Shown: positions 1 through 7,472, numbered from the stretch's first letter. The stretch: DNA of 64,000 nucleotides from DATBGO01 sp963840095 (GCA_963840095.1 CAWIXN010000012.1:682001-746000); one strand, 5' to 3'. The notes: generated by a model not told the origin, from the sequence alone. Made by a program: numbers and translations.

Positions 1-13
1 GACGGTACTGCGG

Positions 14-925
14 GTGGCGATCGGCCCGGCCGCAAGCGAGTTCGCGGAGCGGGCGGCCAGGGCAGTCAGCGCCGGCGGCGGCGAGCCCGCCGACGTCGAT
101 GCCAAGGCTGACGCGCTCATCTGGCTAGACCCCGCCGACATCGACGGTCTGCGCGAGGCGCTGCAGGCGGCTAGCTCGGCTAGCTGGATCCAGCTCCCGA
201 TGGCCGGCATCGAACGGGTGACGTCCTACGGTCTCCTCGATCCCGGCCGGACCTGGACCTCAGCGAAGGGCGCCTACGCCGAGCCGGTCGCCGAGCACGC
301 GCTCACGCTCGCGCTCGCGGGCCTGCGGCTGCTGCGCACCAGGATCATGGCCCGATCCTGGGGCGAGGGCGCCGGGGAGAGCCTGTACGACCAGCCGGTG
401 ACGATCCTGGGCGGGGGCGGCATCACCGCGAGCCTGCTGGGGTTGCTCGCGCCGCTGCGGGTCGAGGCGACCGTGGTCCGCCGTCGGCCCGAGCCGGTTC
501 CCGGAGCCGCGCGGACCCTGGACACCGCCCGGCTGCGCGAGGCATTGGCCAGCGCGAGGGTCGTTTTCCTGGCTCTGGCGCTGACACCGAGCACCGAGCA
601 CATCATCGGTCAGGCTCAGCTGGCGGCCATGCGGCCCGATGCCTGGCTGGTGAACGTGGCCCGGGGCCGCCATGTCGACACCGACGCGCTGGTGGCAGCG
701 CTGAAGCAGGGCGCGATCGGCGGCGCGGCCCTGGACGTGACCGACCCCGAGCCGCTGCCGGACGGGCACCCGCTGTGGGATCTGGAGCGCTGCATCATCA
801 CCCCGCACACTGCGGACACCGCCGAGATGGTCGAGCGGCTGCTCGCGCGACGGATCAAGGAGAATGTGGCGAGGTTCGCCGCCGGTGAGCAGCTGATCGG
901 CCAGGTCGACCCGGCCGCCGGCTGA
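14..925 (+). CDS. D-isomer-specific 2-hydroxyacid dehydrogenase family protein
   Basis: NAD(P)-dependent oxidoreductase of the D-2-hydroxyacid dehydrogenase family, 303 aa as read from the GTG at 14. The frame is open to the window edge, so the true start may lie upstream. Visible features are a glycine-rich Rossmann turn (LGGGGITASL, about residue 135), the family NVARGRHVDTDALV segment with the substrate Arg, DPEPLPDGHPLW carrying the catalytic Glu, and ITPHTAD carrying the catalytic His. The length is slightly short for the family (about 310-330 aa). The substrate cannot be told from sequence. It stands alone, convergent with the next gene. Confidence 0.85.
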   Translation: MAIGPAASEFAERAARAVSAGGGEPADVDAKADALIWLDPADIDGLREALQAASSASWIQLPMAGIERVTSYGLLDPGRTWTSAKGAYAEPVAEHALTLALAGLRLLRTRIMARSWGEGAGESLYDQPVTILGGGGITASLLGLLAPLRVEATVVRRRPEPVPGAARTLDTARLREALASARVVFLALALTPSTEHIIGQAQLAAMRPDAWLVNVARGRHVDTDALVAALKQGAIGGAALDVTDPEPLPDGHPLWDLERCIITPHTADTAEMVERLLARRIKENVARFAAGEQLIGQVDPAAG

Positions 926-946
926 CTAGGCGCCGCAACCCCCGGG

Positions 947-1576
947 TCAGCCGTCGGCCGACGCCTGGCCGCGCTTGCTCTTGCGTGCCTTGTGCTTGAC
1001 GCCGATGCCGCCGAAGATGCAGGCACCGGTCACGCGGAGGACGGGCGCGTCGGGCCGCGCTGACTCCTCGCTCTCGCCGGAGACATCGCGGCCGCCGAAG
1101 ATCGCAATACCCGAGTCGATCACGTGCATCTCCGGCGGCACGGTGATCCCCATGCCGCCGAACACCGAAAAGGCCCTGATGGTGATCTCACGGGCCGGGA
1201 GCGTCGCGTAGCGCAGGTCGATGTCGGCGCCGCCGAAAACGGTGACCACCGTGGTGGTCGGAGGCACGCGCCAGGCACCCTTCCTGGTCGCGCCGCCGAA
1301 GATCGCGATGATCGGCCTGGCCGAGCCGACGGGCGCCACCGTGCCAGCCGGCCGCAGGGCCGGCGAGGCGAATCCGGAGCTGGCCGGGAGGTCATCGATG
1401 AGCGGCACGATGTCGGCGTGGGTGCGCGCGGCGTAGATCGAGTCAAGCCGCTGCGAGTGTTCCTCCGCGGTCAGGCGGCCCTCGGCGAGAGCCTCGTTGA
1501 GCACCGACGCCGCTCGGTCCCGGTCAGCGTCGGAGGCTCGCAGCCGCGAATTTGCCTTGAAATCGTCGGAGTCCAT
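947..1576 (-). CDS. DUF1707 and LiaF-type C-terminal domain protein
   Basis: A 209 aa protein. The N-terminal 60 residues match the actinobacterial DUF1707 (SHOCT-like) motif: LRASDADRDRAASVLNEAL, followed by GRLTAEEHSQRLD and AARTHADIVPLIDDLP. The C-terminal half has the repeated FGG turns (IFGGATRKG, VFGGADIDL, VFGGMGITVP, IFGG) of DUF2154/LiaF-like cell-envelope stress proteins, a predicted beta-helical domain. No membrane segment is seen. The ATG at 1576 (MDSDDF) was preferred because it precedes the conserved domain; an upstream GTG at 1642 would add 22 unconserved residues. The role is probably in the envelope stress response, inferred from the family only. Confidence 0.85.
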   Translation of the reverse strand: MDSDDFKANSRLRASDADRDRAASVLNEALAEGRLTAEEHSQRLDSIYAARTHADIVPLIDDLPASSGFASPALRPAGTVAPVGSARPIIAIFGGATRKGAWRVPPTTTVVTVFGGADIDLRYATLPAREITIRAFSVFGGMGITVPPEMHVIDSGIAIFGGRDVSGESEESARPDAPVLRVTGACIFGGIGVKHKARKSKRGQASADG

Positions 1577-1737
1577 CCGGCCATTGTCAGCCCCAGAAGG
1601 ACGCCAGCGAAAGTGGGGCCAGGCTGGTCTCCAGGTGGCCACGTCGCCCCGTTAGCAGCGTCCCGGCGATTCCTGCTCGCGCTGGAGGCGCTGCCTCCCC
1701 CTCGGCCAGGGTCCCAGCCGAAAATGGGCCAACTCAT

Positions 1738-1921
1738 GGCACCTGCAAAGGTGTGGCACCTGCAAAGGTGTGGAGTTTGGTCCTTGCAATGGTGTGGCGC
1801 CTGCAAAGGTGTGGCGTGTGGTGCCTGCAAAGGTGTGGCGTGGTGTGGCCTGCAATGGTGTGGCCTGCAATGGTGTGGCCTGCAATGGTGTGGCCTGCAA
1901 TGGTGTGGCCTGCAATGGTGT
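1738..1921. repeat. GC-rich tandem repeat array with 17-bp and 15-bp units
   Basis: Two copies of a 17-bp unit containing CACCTGCAAAGGTG (1740-1753 and 1757-1770) are followed by diverged copies and then five near-perfect 15-bp units, TGGCCTGCAATGGTG, from 1846 to 1920. The first unit type can fold into a 5-bp stem with a GCAA loop. The array is non-coding as far as I can judge. Because 15 is a multiple of 3 it creates spurious repetitive peptides in several frames. Confidence 0.8.
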
Positions 1922-1952
1922 GATGGGCACCCTGCTGCCATACACGGCGGTG

Positions 1953-2157
1953 TTGTCCACATATTGCCATCGGTGCGCTGCTCGGGTTGTCGCCGACCGT
2001 GGCGGGTGGCCGGCTAGGTCTCTGGCCCGGCGCGCAGCTTCCTGCCCGATCGGGTCACGCTGGCACCAGCAGTCTCACCAGTCCCTGTAGCGGGGCGTTG
2101 ATCGATGATCTTGGCTGGTTTCCAGTAAATATCGCTGGAAACCAGTCAAGATCATCG
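1953..2157 (+). repeat. dispersed intergenic repeat element, copy A, ending in a large hairpin
   Basis: This copy shares blocks in the same order with 60707-60953. The first is TTGTCCACAT followed by a TGCCATCGGTGC block, the second TGGCCCGGC(G/A)CGCAGC, and the third GATCGGGTCACGCTGGCACC. All three are followed by a large palindrome. Here the hairpin spans 2104-2156, with about 22-bp arms, one mismatch and a 9-nt loop, and outer arms GATGATCTTG/CAAGATCATC. It lies between the DUF1707 gene and the ABC-F gene. No coding potential is evident. Confidence 0.6.
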
Positions 2158-2168
2158 GAAGGCACCTG

Positions 2169-2212
2169 TTTAAGCGGACGCACGGGCTGGTTTAAGCGGA
2201 CGTACGGGCTGG
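2169..2212 (+). repeat. 22-bp direct repeat, two copies
   Basis: A unit beginning TTTAAGCGGACG occurs at 2169-2190 and 2191-2212 with one base difference (CGCACGGG versus CGTACGGG). It lies just downstream of the large hairpin and 140 bp before the ABC-F gene. Function unknown. Confidence 0.7.
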
Positions 2213-2289
2213 CGGTGGGCTGGCCGAGGCCGCTGAGCCTGCCAGGGACCGTGCGCAGCGTGAGCCAGGCGAACGCGCGGAATATCGGT

Positions 2290-2320
2290 TTGAAGTTTCC
2301 TGGGGGTGGCTGGATAGTGT
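2290..2320 (+). promoter_or_regulatory. possible promoter for the ABC-F gene
   Basis: A TTGAAG hexamer at 2290-2295 and a TAGTGT hexamer at 2315-2320 are separated by 19 bp, a weak match to the actinobacterial housekeeping pattern. A TAGGAG ribosome-binding-like sequence follows at about 2328. The spacing is long, so this is tentative. Confidence 0.3.
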
Positions 2321-2339
2321 CGGACTTAGGAGAAACCAA

Positions 2340-2456
2340 ATGGGGGCACGGTGGGCCACGTCGAAGCTGCGCACGTCAGCCACACGCTGCCCGATGGCCG
2401 GGTGCTGCTCGACGAAGTGTCCTTCCGGATCGGCGACGGTACCAAGGCGGCGCTGA
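2340..2456 (+). other. possible leader uORF overlapping the ABC-F start
   Basis: An ATG at 2340 sits 7-8 nt after a good TAGGAG ribosome-binding sequence. It opens a 38-codon frame that is out of register with the ABC-F gene and ends at TGA 2454-2456, inside the ABC-F coding region. The ABC-F GTG (2351) has only a weak GGGGG upstream. Leader peptides are known regulators of some antibiotic-resistance ABC-F genes, but no such evidence exists here beyond the layout. Confidence 0.25.
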
Positions 2457-3991
2457 TCGGCCCGAACGGGGCGGGCAAGACCACGCTGCTGCGGCTGATC
2501 GCGGGCGACGCGACGGCTCAGACGGGGACGGTGAGTTCCAGCGGCGGGCTCGGCGTTATGCGACAGTTCGTTGGCGGTCTGCCGGGGCCGGGTGAGCCGG
2601 GCTTGAGCCTCCTGAGCGACTCCTCGACCGTGTGCGACCTGCTGCTTTCCGTAGCCCCGCGCCGGATCCAGGAGGCGGCGGCCAGGCTGGACGCCGCGGA
2701 ACTCGCGATGATGGAGCGCGACGACGAGCCGACCCAGATCCGTTATGCCGCTGCACTCACCGAATGGGGTGACGCGGGCGGCTACGAGGCCGAGGTGCAC
2801 TGGGACGCGTGCTGCACCGCCGCCCTCGGCATTCCTTACGACCGGTGCCGCTGGCGCGAGGTGCGCACCCTGTCCGGCGGCGAGCGCAAGCGGCTGGTGC
2901 TCGAGTCGCTACTGCGCGGCAAGGCCGAGGTGCTGCTGCTCGACGAGCCGGACAACTTCCTTGACGTGCCGGGCAAGCTCTGGCTGGAGCAGCAGCTGAC
3001 GGCTACCGCCAAGACGGTGCTGCTGGTCAGCCACGACCGGGAGTTGCTGGCGAACTGCGCCGAGCGGGTCATCACCGTGGAGGACGCGAACGTCTGGGTG
3101 CACGGTGGTGGCTTCGCCAGTTATGCCCGCGCCCGCCGGGACCGGATCGAGCGGCTGGACGAGCTGCGCAGGCGGTGGGACGAGGAGCACGAGAAAATCA
3201 AGCAGCTGGTGCGGATGTACCGGCAGAAGGCGGCCTACAACTCGGACATGGCCTCGCGCCTGCAGGCGGCGGTGACCAGGCTGCGCAAGTTCGAGGAGGA
3301 AGGACCCCCCGAGCTGGCGCCGCGCGAGCAGAACGTGCGGATGCGGCTGCGCGGCGGCCGTACCGGCAAGCGGGCGGTGATCTGCGAGAACCTGGAGCTC
3401 ACCGGGCTGATGAAACCCTTCGACCTGGAGGTCTGGTACGGCGAGCGGGTCGCGGTGCTCGGGTCCAACGGCTCGGGGAAGTCACACTTCCTGCGATTGC
3501 TGGCCGGGGACGAGGTGGCGCACACCGGCCTGGCGCGGCTCGGCGCCAGGGTCGTGCCGGGGATTTTCGCGCAGACGCATTTTCGCCCGGACCTGGGCGG
3601 ACGAAGTCCGCGCGAGATCGTGATGACCGAGTATGCGCTATTCGTTAATGAGGCAATGTCCGCACTCGCCCGGTACGAGCTGCAGTCATGTGCCGGGCAG
3701 CCATTCGGCACGCTCTCCGGCGGGCAGCAGGCGAGACTGCAGATCCTGCTGCTCGAGCTGGCCGGATCGACGCTCCTGCTACTCGACGAGCCGACCGACA
3801 ACCTCGACCTGGCCAGCGCCGAGGCGCTGCAGGAAGGCCTGGAATCGTATGCCGGCACGGTCCTCGCCGTCACGCACGATCGCTGGTTCGCCCGCTCGTT
3901 CGACCGCTTCCTCGTCTTCGGTGCGACCGGGGATGTCTACGAGGCGGAGGGCCCGGTCTGGGACGAGACTCGCGTAGCCCGGCCGCGCTGA
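2351..3991 (+). CDS. ABC-F family ATPase
   Basis: Soluble protein of 546 aa with two ABC ATPase domains and no membrane segments, the ABC-F architecture that acts on ribosomes. Domain 1 has Walker A GPNGAGKTT (about residue 38), signature LSGGERKR and Walker B LLLDEPDNFLD. Domain 2 has Walker A GSNGSGKS, signature LSGGQQARLQ and Walker B LLLDEPTDNLDL. The interdomain linker is charged and helical, with RMYRQKAAYNSDMASRL. The first Walker B reads PDN rather than the usual PTN. GTG 2351 gives MGHVEAAHVSHTLPDG, which fits the family N-terminus. It could be a translation factor or an antibiotic-resistance protein; the sequence does not decide. Confidence 0.9.
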   Translation: MGHVEAAHVSHTLPDGRVLLDEVSFRIGDGTKAALIGPNGAGKTTLLRLIAGDATAQTGTVSSSGGLGVMRQFVGGLPGPGEPGLSLLSDSSTVCDLLLSVAPRRIQEAAARLDAAELAMMERDDEPTQIRYAAALTEWGDAGGYEAEVHWDACCTAALGIPYDRCRWREVRTLSGGERKRLVLESLLRGKAEVLLLDEPDNFLDVPGKLWLEQQLTATAKTVLLVSHDRELLANCAERVITVEDANVWVHGGGFASYARARRDRIERLDELRRRWDEEHEKIKQLVRMYRQKAAYNSDMASRLQAAVTRLRKFEEEGPPELAPREQNVRMRLRGGRTGKRAVICENLELTGLMKPFDLEVWYGERVAVLGSNGSGKSHFLRLLAGDEVAHTGLARLGARVVPGIFAQTHFRPDLGGRSPREIVMTEYALFVNEAMSALARYELQSCAGQPFGTLSGGQQARLQILLLELAGSTLLLLDEPTDNLDLASAEALQEGLESYAGTVLAVTHDRWFARSFDRFLVFGATGDVYEAEGPVWDETRVARPR

Positions 3992-4085
3992 CCGGCAGGC
4001 TTGCTAGGCTTCTTGAATCTCAGGGAACCTGGCCTCCGCATATTGGCCGGGGTCCGCCGCTGTCCAAGCTTGAGGGGTGCGCACC

Positions 4086-4205
4086 GTGAAGAAGCTGGTC
4101 CTGCTGGCCCTGGTCGGGGTCGGCGTCCTGGCCGTCTGGAGGAAGGTCAAAGCTGACCGTTCCGAACTCGACCTGTGGACCGAGGCGACTACTAGCGATA
4201 ACTAA
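4086..4205 (+). CDS. DLW-39 family small protein
   Basis: A 39-residue protein starting at GTG 4086: MKKLVLLALVGVGVLAVW, then RKVKADRSELDLWTEATTSDN. It has one hydrophobic helix near the N-terminus and the diagnostic DLW motif near the end, and its length is exactly that of the actinobacterial DLW-39 family. In other actinobacteria this gene usually lies near gyrA and the tRNA-Ile/Ala pair close to oriC, which fits the tRNA-Ala about 1.1 kb downstream. The function is unknown; it is probably membrane-anchored. Confidence 0.85.
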   Translation: MKKLVLLALVGVGVLAVWRKVKADRSELDLWTEATTSDN

Positions 4206-4223
4206 CCTCCGGCCGGACCGGCG

Positions 4224-5162
4224 ATGGTGTCACATGCAGACGAGCAGGTGAGTGAGACCCCCCTGGTCTCACTTGTCTGCTGTGGCCTGATCGGAACCAC
4301 CGTCGCCGACGACGGCATGGTTGAACGTGCCTACTCCGAGGCCATCGCCACCCAGGGCGTGGTCACCGGAACCACCGCCTATGCCCGGTGCATGGCTCAG
4401 GTGCACCGGGCCAGGGGGCGGGCGACCATCGACGTCCTGCAGACCCTGTTTCCGGAGAGCCAGGCCAGGGCGCAGGCCGCACAGCTCGCATTCGACCGGT
4501 CTTACAGCGCCGCTATCGACCGGACCGGCATCGCCGCGGTGCCCGGCGCCGAGCAGGCTATCGACAAGCTGACCGGGATGGGCGCACGGGTCTGCCTGGT
4601 CTCCGGGTTCTCCCGGCGGGTGCTAGGGCTGGTGCTCGACACCCTCGGCTGGTGGGACCGTGTCGATCTGACTATCTGCCCTGATGACGTGCCGCGCGGC
4701 AGCCCGGCGCCGGACCTGGTGCTGTCCGCGATGCTCCGGCTGGGGATCCGGGATGTACAGGACGCGGCGGTTGCGCAAAGCACCGAGAGCGGCATCCTGG
4801 CCGGGAAGCGCGCCGGGGCCGGCATCGTGGCCGGAGTCCTGACCGGGATCCATACCAAGGAGCGGCTCCACCGGGCGGGCGCCACGCACCTGATCGGCAG
4901 CGTCGTCGGCCTGCCTGAACTGCTCGGCGCCGCCTGGGGAGGCACTGAACGGTCAGCTTCAGCCGGTTCCTCGCCTGCTTCGGCCGGTTCCTCGCCTGCT
5001 TCGGCCGCCGGCCGTCCGGCTGAACAGACGGGCTTACCGGTCCCGGCGCAGGCTGTGGCGCCGGAGCCGGGGACGCGTCCGTCACCATCGGCCGCGGTCG
5101 GCCGGACCGGCGCTGGCGCCTCTCCCCAGGTGCCGCTGGAACGCCGGAGCGCGGGGCTGTAG
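4224..5162 (+). CDS. HAD-superfamily, phosphonatase-like protein, probable pseudoenzyme
   Basis: A 312 aa protein with the layout of phosphonatase-like HAD hydrolases. Motif I aligns as VCCGLIGTTV where active enzymes read (V/I)xFDLAGTTV, so the nucleophile Asp is replaced by Gly. Motif II is intact (VCLVSGFSR). Motif III reads PRGSPAPDLVL. Motif IV reads AQSTESGILAGKRAG where GDTxxD is expected, so that acidic residue is missing too. The last 75 residues are low-complexity Ser/Ala/Pro with a 21-bp direct repeat at about 4957-4998. The stop codon lies inside a tRNA-Ala-like fragment. The gene starts 18 bp after DLW-39. Catalysis by the usual HAD route looks unlikely; a binding role is possible. 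Confidence 0.75.
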   Translation: MVSHADEQVSETPLVSLVCCGLIGTTVADDGMVERAYSEAIATQGVVTGTTAYARCMAQVHRARGRATIDVLQTLFPESQARAQAAQLAFDRSYSAAIDRTGIAAVPGAEQAIDKLTGMGARVCLVSGFSRRVLGLVLDTLGWWDRVDLTICPDDVPRGSPAPDLVLSAMLRLGIRDVQDAAVAQSTESGILAGKRAGAGIVAGVLTGIHTKERLHRAGATHLIGSVVGLPELLGAAWGGTERSASAGSSPASAGSSPASAAGRPAEQTGLPVPAQAVAPEPGTRPSPSAAVGRTGAGASPQVPLERRSAGL

Positions 5163-5176
5163 CTCAGCCGGAAGAG
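5153..5176 (+). pseudogene. 5' tRNA-Ala-like fragment
   Basis: These 24 nt (GGGGCTGTAGCTCAGCCGG, then AAGAG) match the first 24 nt of the intact tRNA-Ala at 5329 with two differences. They cover the acceptor 5' strand and D-arm. The rest of a tRNA is not recognisable downstream. The TAG stop of the HAD-like gene (5160-5162) is part of this fragment. Confidence 0.6.
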
Positions 5177-5328
5177 GAACCGAGTGCCAGAACCGTCGCA
5201 GATATCATGTAGCAGCCTGGGTATGCTGCTGCCCGGTGTGCTAGGAACAGGCAGGCGTGCATCAGGCAGCCATGCGATGGGGCCGACCGACCGGGGTAGC
5301 ATGAGGGCCGCCTGAACAGCAGTTTCCT

Positions 5329-5401
5329 GGGGCTATAGCTCAGCTGGAAGAGCACCTGCTTTGCAAGCAGGGGGTCAGGGGTTCGAGTCCCCTTAGCTCC
5401 A
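5329..5401 (+). tRNA. tRNA-Ala (anticodon TGC)
   Basis: Complete 73-nt cloverleaf: acceptor stem GGGGCTA/TAGCTCC, D-arm GCTCAGCTGGAAGAGC, anticodon stem CCTGC/GCAGG with loop TTTGCAA (anticodon at 5362-5364), and a T-arm with GTTCGAGTCCCC. The discriminator is A5401 and an encoded CCA follows (5402-5404). The adjacent integrase gene, pointing toward this tRNA, suggests that its 3' end served as an attachment site. Confidence 0.97.
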
Positions 5402-5411
5402 CCAGGCAAAA

Positions 5412-5440
5412 CACCCCGACCAAGATCGCAAGCCGGGGTG
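5412..5440. terminator. hairpin between tRNA-Ala and the integrase
   Basis: Perfect 7-bp arms CACCCCG/CGGGGTG are separated by 15 nt, directly after the tRNA and before the end of the convergent integrase. There is no U-tract, which is usual for actinobacterial terminators. Confidence 0.55.
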
Positions 5441-5460
5441 CTCGTGCCATTAGCATGCCA

Positions 5461-6330
5461 TTACCCAGCCGGGACCAGCACGCCACCCAGGCCATCGTCA
5501 TCATCCTCCGGCCCGTCCTCGTCGCCCTGCTCGGAGGCCTCGATCCGCTTGTCGAGCGCGTCAGCGATCACGCGGTCAGCGGCGGCCGTAGCGTGCTGGT
5601 AGATCATCGCGGCGCGGGCGCTGTCATGTCCCGTGCGCGCCTTGAGGTCACCGAGGCTCGCGCCGGGAGCGGCCAGCATGTTCCCGGTATGCCGCAGATC
5701 GTGGAAATGCACGCCCGGAACACCGAGCTTGCCGGCTGCCGCGGCCCAGCCTGAGTCACGCCGGAAGTTACCCCGCCGCAGCACCCCGCCGAGCGGCCCG
5801 GCGAACACCAGGTCGGTCTCCTGCGGGCCGACATAGGCGACCAGGTGGTCGCGCAGCTCCGGGATGATCGCCGCCGGGATGCCAACCGTACGGATACCCG
5901 CCCGGGACTTCGGCGGTCCGGGGACGAGTCGGCCGGACAACTCCACGTACTGACGGCGGACATCCACCGTCCGGCCATCCAGGTCGATGTCGCAGCGGCG
6001 TAGCGCGATCGCCTCACCCCAGCGCAGGCTGGCAAACGTGACGAGCAGGACCAGCGCACGGAACCGGCGATCCTTCATCAACCCGGCCAGCTCGAAGACC
6101 TGGGCGACCGTGAGAACGGGACGCTCCGCTGGCTTCTCATCTCCCGCGCCCCGGATCCGGCACGGATTGTGCGGGATGATCCGGTCATCGGTCGCGGTCA
6201 TCAGCACAGCGCGAAGCAGCCGGTAAGCCTTGGCCGCGGCCGAGACGGACACGCCGCTGCTCAGCAGGGTTGCCCGCCACTCGCGGATCATTTCGGGGCT
6301 GATATGGCCCGCTGAGTGTACGTGCCCGCC
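5461..6330 (-). pseudogene. tyrosine-type site-specific integrase, 5'-truncated
   Basis: The catalytic domain of a phage/ICE tyrosine recombinase is intact. It has the first Arg in SLRWGEAIALRR, Lys in PPKSRAGIRTV, the HxxR box in FHDLRHTGN, His in TGHDSA, and the Tyr nucleophile in AAMIYQHAT. The core-binding domain begins only at HISPEMIREWRA, with an in-frame stop about 16 codons further upstream. Roughly the first 100 residues of a normal integrase (about 380 aa) are therefore missing. An internal ATG at 6291 leaves a 276 aa frame. It points toward tRNA-Ala, as integrases at tRNA attachment sites do. Probably inactive. Confidence 0.8.
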
Positions 6331-6331
6331 C

Positions 6332-6425
6332 CTCCAGCATCAAGCGTGACTGTGACCGCAGGACAATGAGCACAGGAAGAACGTGCCTGGCGGACGTACA
6401 CGCGAAGTCACGCTTGATCCTGGAG
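6332..6425. repeat. 20-bp inverted repeat at the integrase break point
   Basis: CTCCAGCATCAAGCGTGACT at 6332-6351 is the reverse complement of 6406-6425 with one mismatch, separated by 54 nt. It sits where integrase homology stops, so it may mark the rearrangement that removed the integrase 5' end. Confidence 0.55.
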
Positions 6426-6516
6426 ACCTCTGCGGGCACTCCGGTCAGAAGACGAGGGCCAGGCGGAGCCTGCCCGGACCGGACGCGGGCCATCCCCTGC
6501 AAGGTGACGCGGGCCA

Positions 6517-6585
6517 GTCATGTTATCAGGATTCTTCATGACACTGCTCAACATGACGGTCGTCAACATCGCGGTCGCGACATGA
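6517..6585 (+). pseudogene. fossil of an MFS (DHA2-type) transporter N-terminus
   Basis: The short frame reads VMLSGFFMTLLNMTVVNIAV and then A-T-stop. It resembles the first transmembrane helix of DHA2 major-facilitator drug exporters (pattern FMxxLDxTxVNxAxP), with Asn in place of the usual Asp. Nothing after it continues the family. The surrounding sequence, 6426-6635, has no other gene. Confidence 0.4.
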
Positions 6586-6635
6586 TCGCCGCGCTGGAGC
6601 GGCATTTCCTGTCAGGCGAGAGCCGACGGCGACGA

Positions 6636-6944
6636 TCAGTCAATGCCGAGCTGCTTGCGCCGCAGCGCAACGACTGTCGCGAGAACATCCACCGGCTGGG
6701 CGTCGGCTGGCGGCGAGGGAGTTACCTGGGTCTCGACGGCCGCGATCAGGCGCCAGCCCATTTGCTGGCTGAGGTCCAGGTTCATGTGCCGGTACCCCTT
6801 TAGGTAGTCTTCGGCGTCCTGGAAGGTCCTGTTCGACAGCCGCGACACATCCACCTCCCCCGCCCAGGCGACAAGGTCTGGCGGGACCGCTGGCTGGGCG
6901 GGCGGCGGGCCTGGCTGCACTCTCCGCCGCCAGAACTTGACCAT
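6636..6944 (-). CDS. hypothetical protein, 102 aa
   Basis: The ATG at 6944 (MVKFWRRRVQPGP) follows a strong GGAAGGGG ribosome-binding sequence at 8 nt, so I prefer it over the in-frame start at 7082. The protein has a basic and Pro-rich N-terminus, then an acidic helical centre with DLVAWAGEVDVSRLSNRT and DAEDYLKGYRHMNLDL, and ends VVALRRKQLGID. No signal peptide or membrane helix is seen. I do not recognise the family. It lies within the decayed integrated element. Confidence 0.55.
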   Translation of the reverse strand: MVKFWRRRVQPGPPPAQPAVPPDLVAWAGEVDVSRLSNRTFQDAEDYLKGYRHMNLDLSQQMGWRLIAAVETQVTPSPPADAQPVDVLATVVALRRKQLGID

Positions 6945-7189
6945 AAGCTCACCCCTTCCGTACCATACCGCTCCTTCGCGCGAGCATCCCGGTCCGGCCG
7001 CCCACATCCTCCTCAGCAACGGGTCGAGGGCCGCGCAAACCATCGGCCGCCCGCTCTCCCGGTAACGGCTGACAGCAACCACGGGATATACGCGGGATGA
7101 TCTTGCTCGGCGAGCCAGCCACGAGCGTCAACAATGCAGGTAGCAGCGATGGCAGACTATGAGCCACGGATGCTCTTGATGCGATGAAG

Positions 7190-7362
7190 GGGTGGAGCCT
7201 CCCGCTGCCTGGCGGATGCTGGAAGTTGCGAAGCATCCGTCTCCACCAGGAATAGGAGGCCCCAATGGAGACAGCGTATGACGGCCGTCAGGTCGTCGGC
7301 ATGGACCTGCACCGCCGCGAGCGGACTTGACTGGCCGGACCGCAGGTCCGCGCATATCGTGA
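7190..7362 (+). mobile_element. internally deleted IS110-family remnant
   Basis: An ATG at 7265 with an upstream GGAATAGGAGG sequence opens METAYDGRQVVGMDLHRRER and then stops at 7330. VVGMDLHRRR is the characteristic N-terminus of IS110 transposases, including the first catalytic Asp. Immediately after it, another frame reads ADLTGRTAGPRIS-stop (7321-7362), which could be the transposase C-terminus. If so, nearly the whole transposase was deleted. Ends were not mapped. Confidence 0.4.
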
Positions 7363-7472
7363 CTGATCCGCCAACGGCGCACAGATGGGCTCGTCATGTC
7401 TGGTGGTGTTGACATCAAGACGGGCCAGACCGTGCTGAGACTCACTCACACGTAGCCGCAGGTCGGGCATGG

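Noticed and set aside
1471..1962. Repetitive peptides (HHCRP, TPLQA and HTIAG type) read through the tandem array
   Set aside because: The 15-bp unit keeps three frames open at once, so the peptides are artefacts of the repeat; no start signal or family is seen.
5164..5409. 81-codon frame antisense to tRNA-Ala
   Set aside because: It is the well-known spurious protein read from the complement of a tRNA gene and has no ribosome-binding site.
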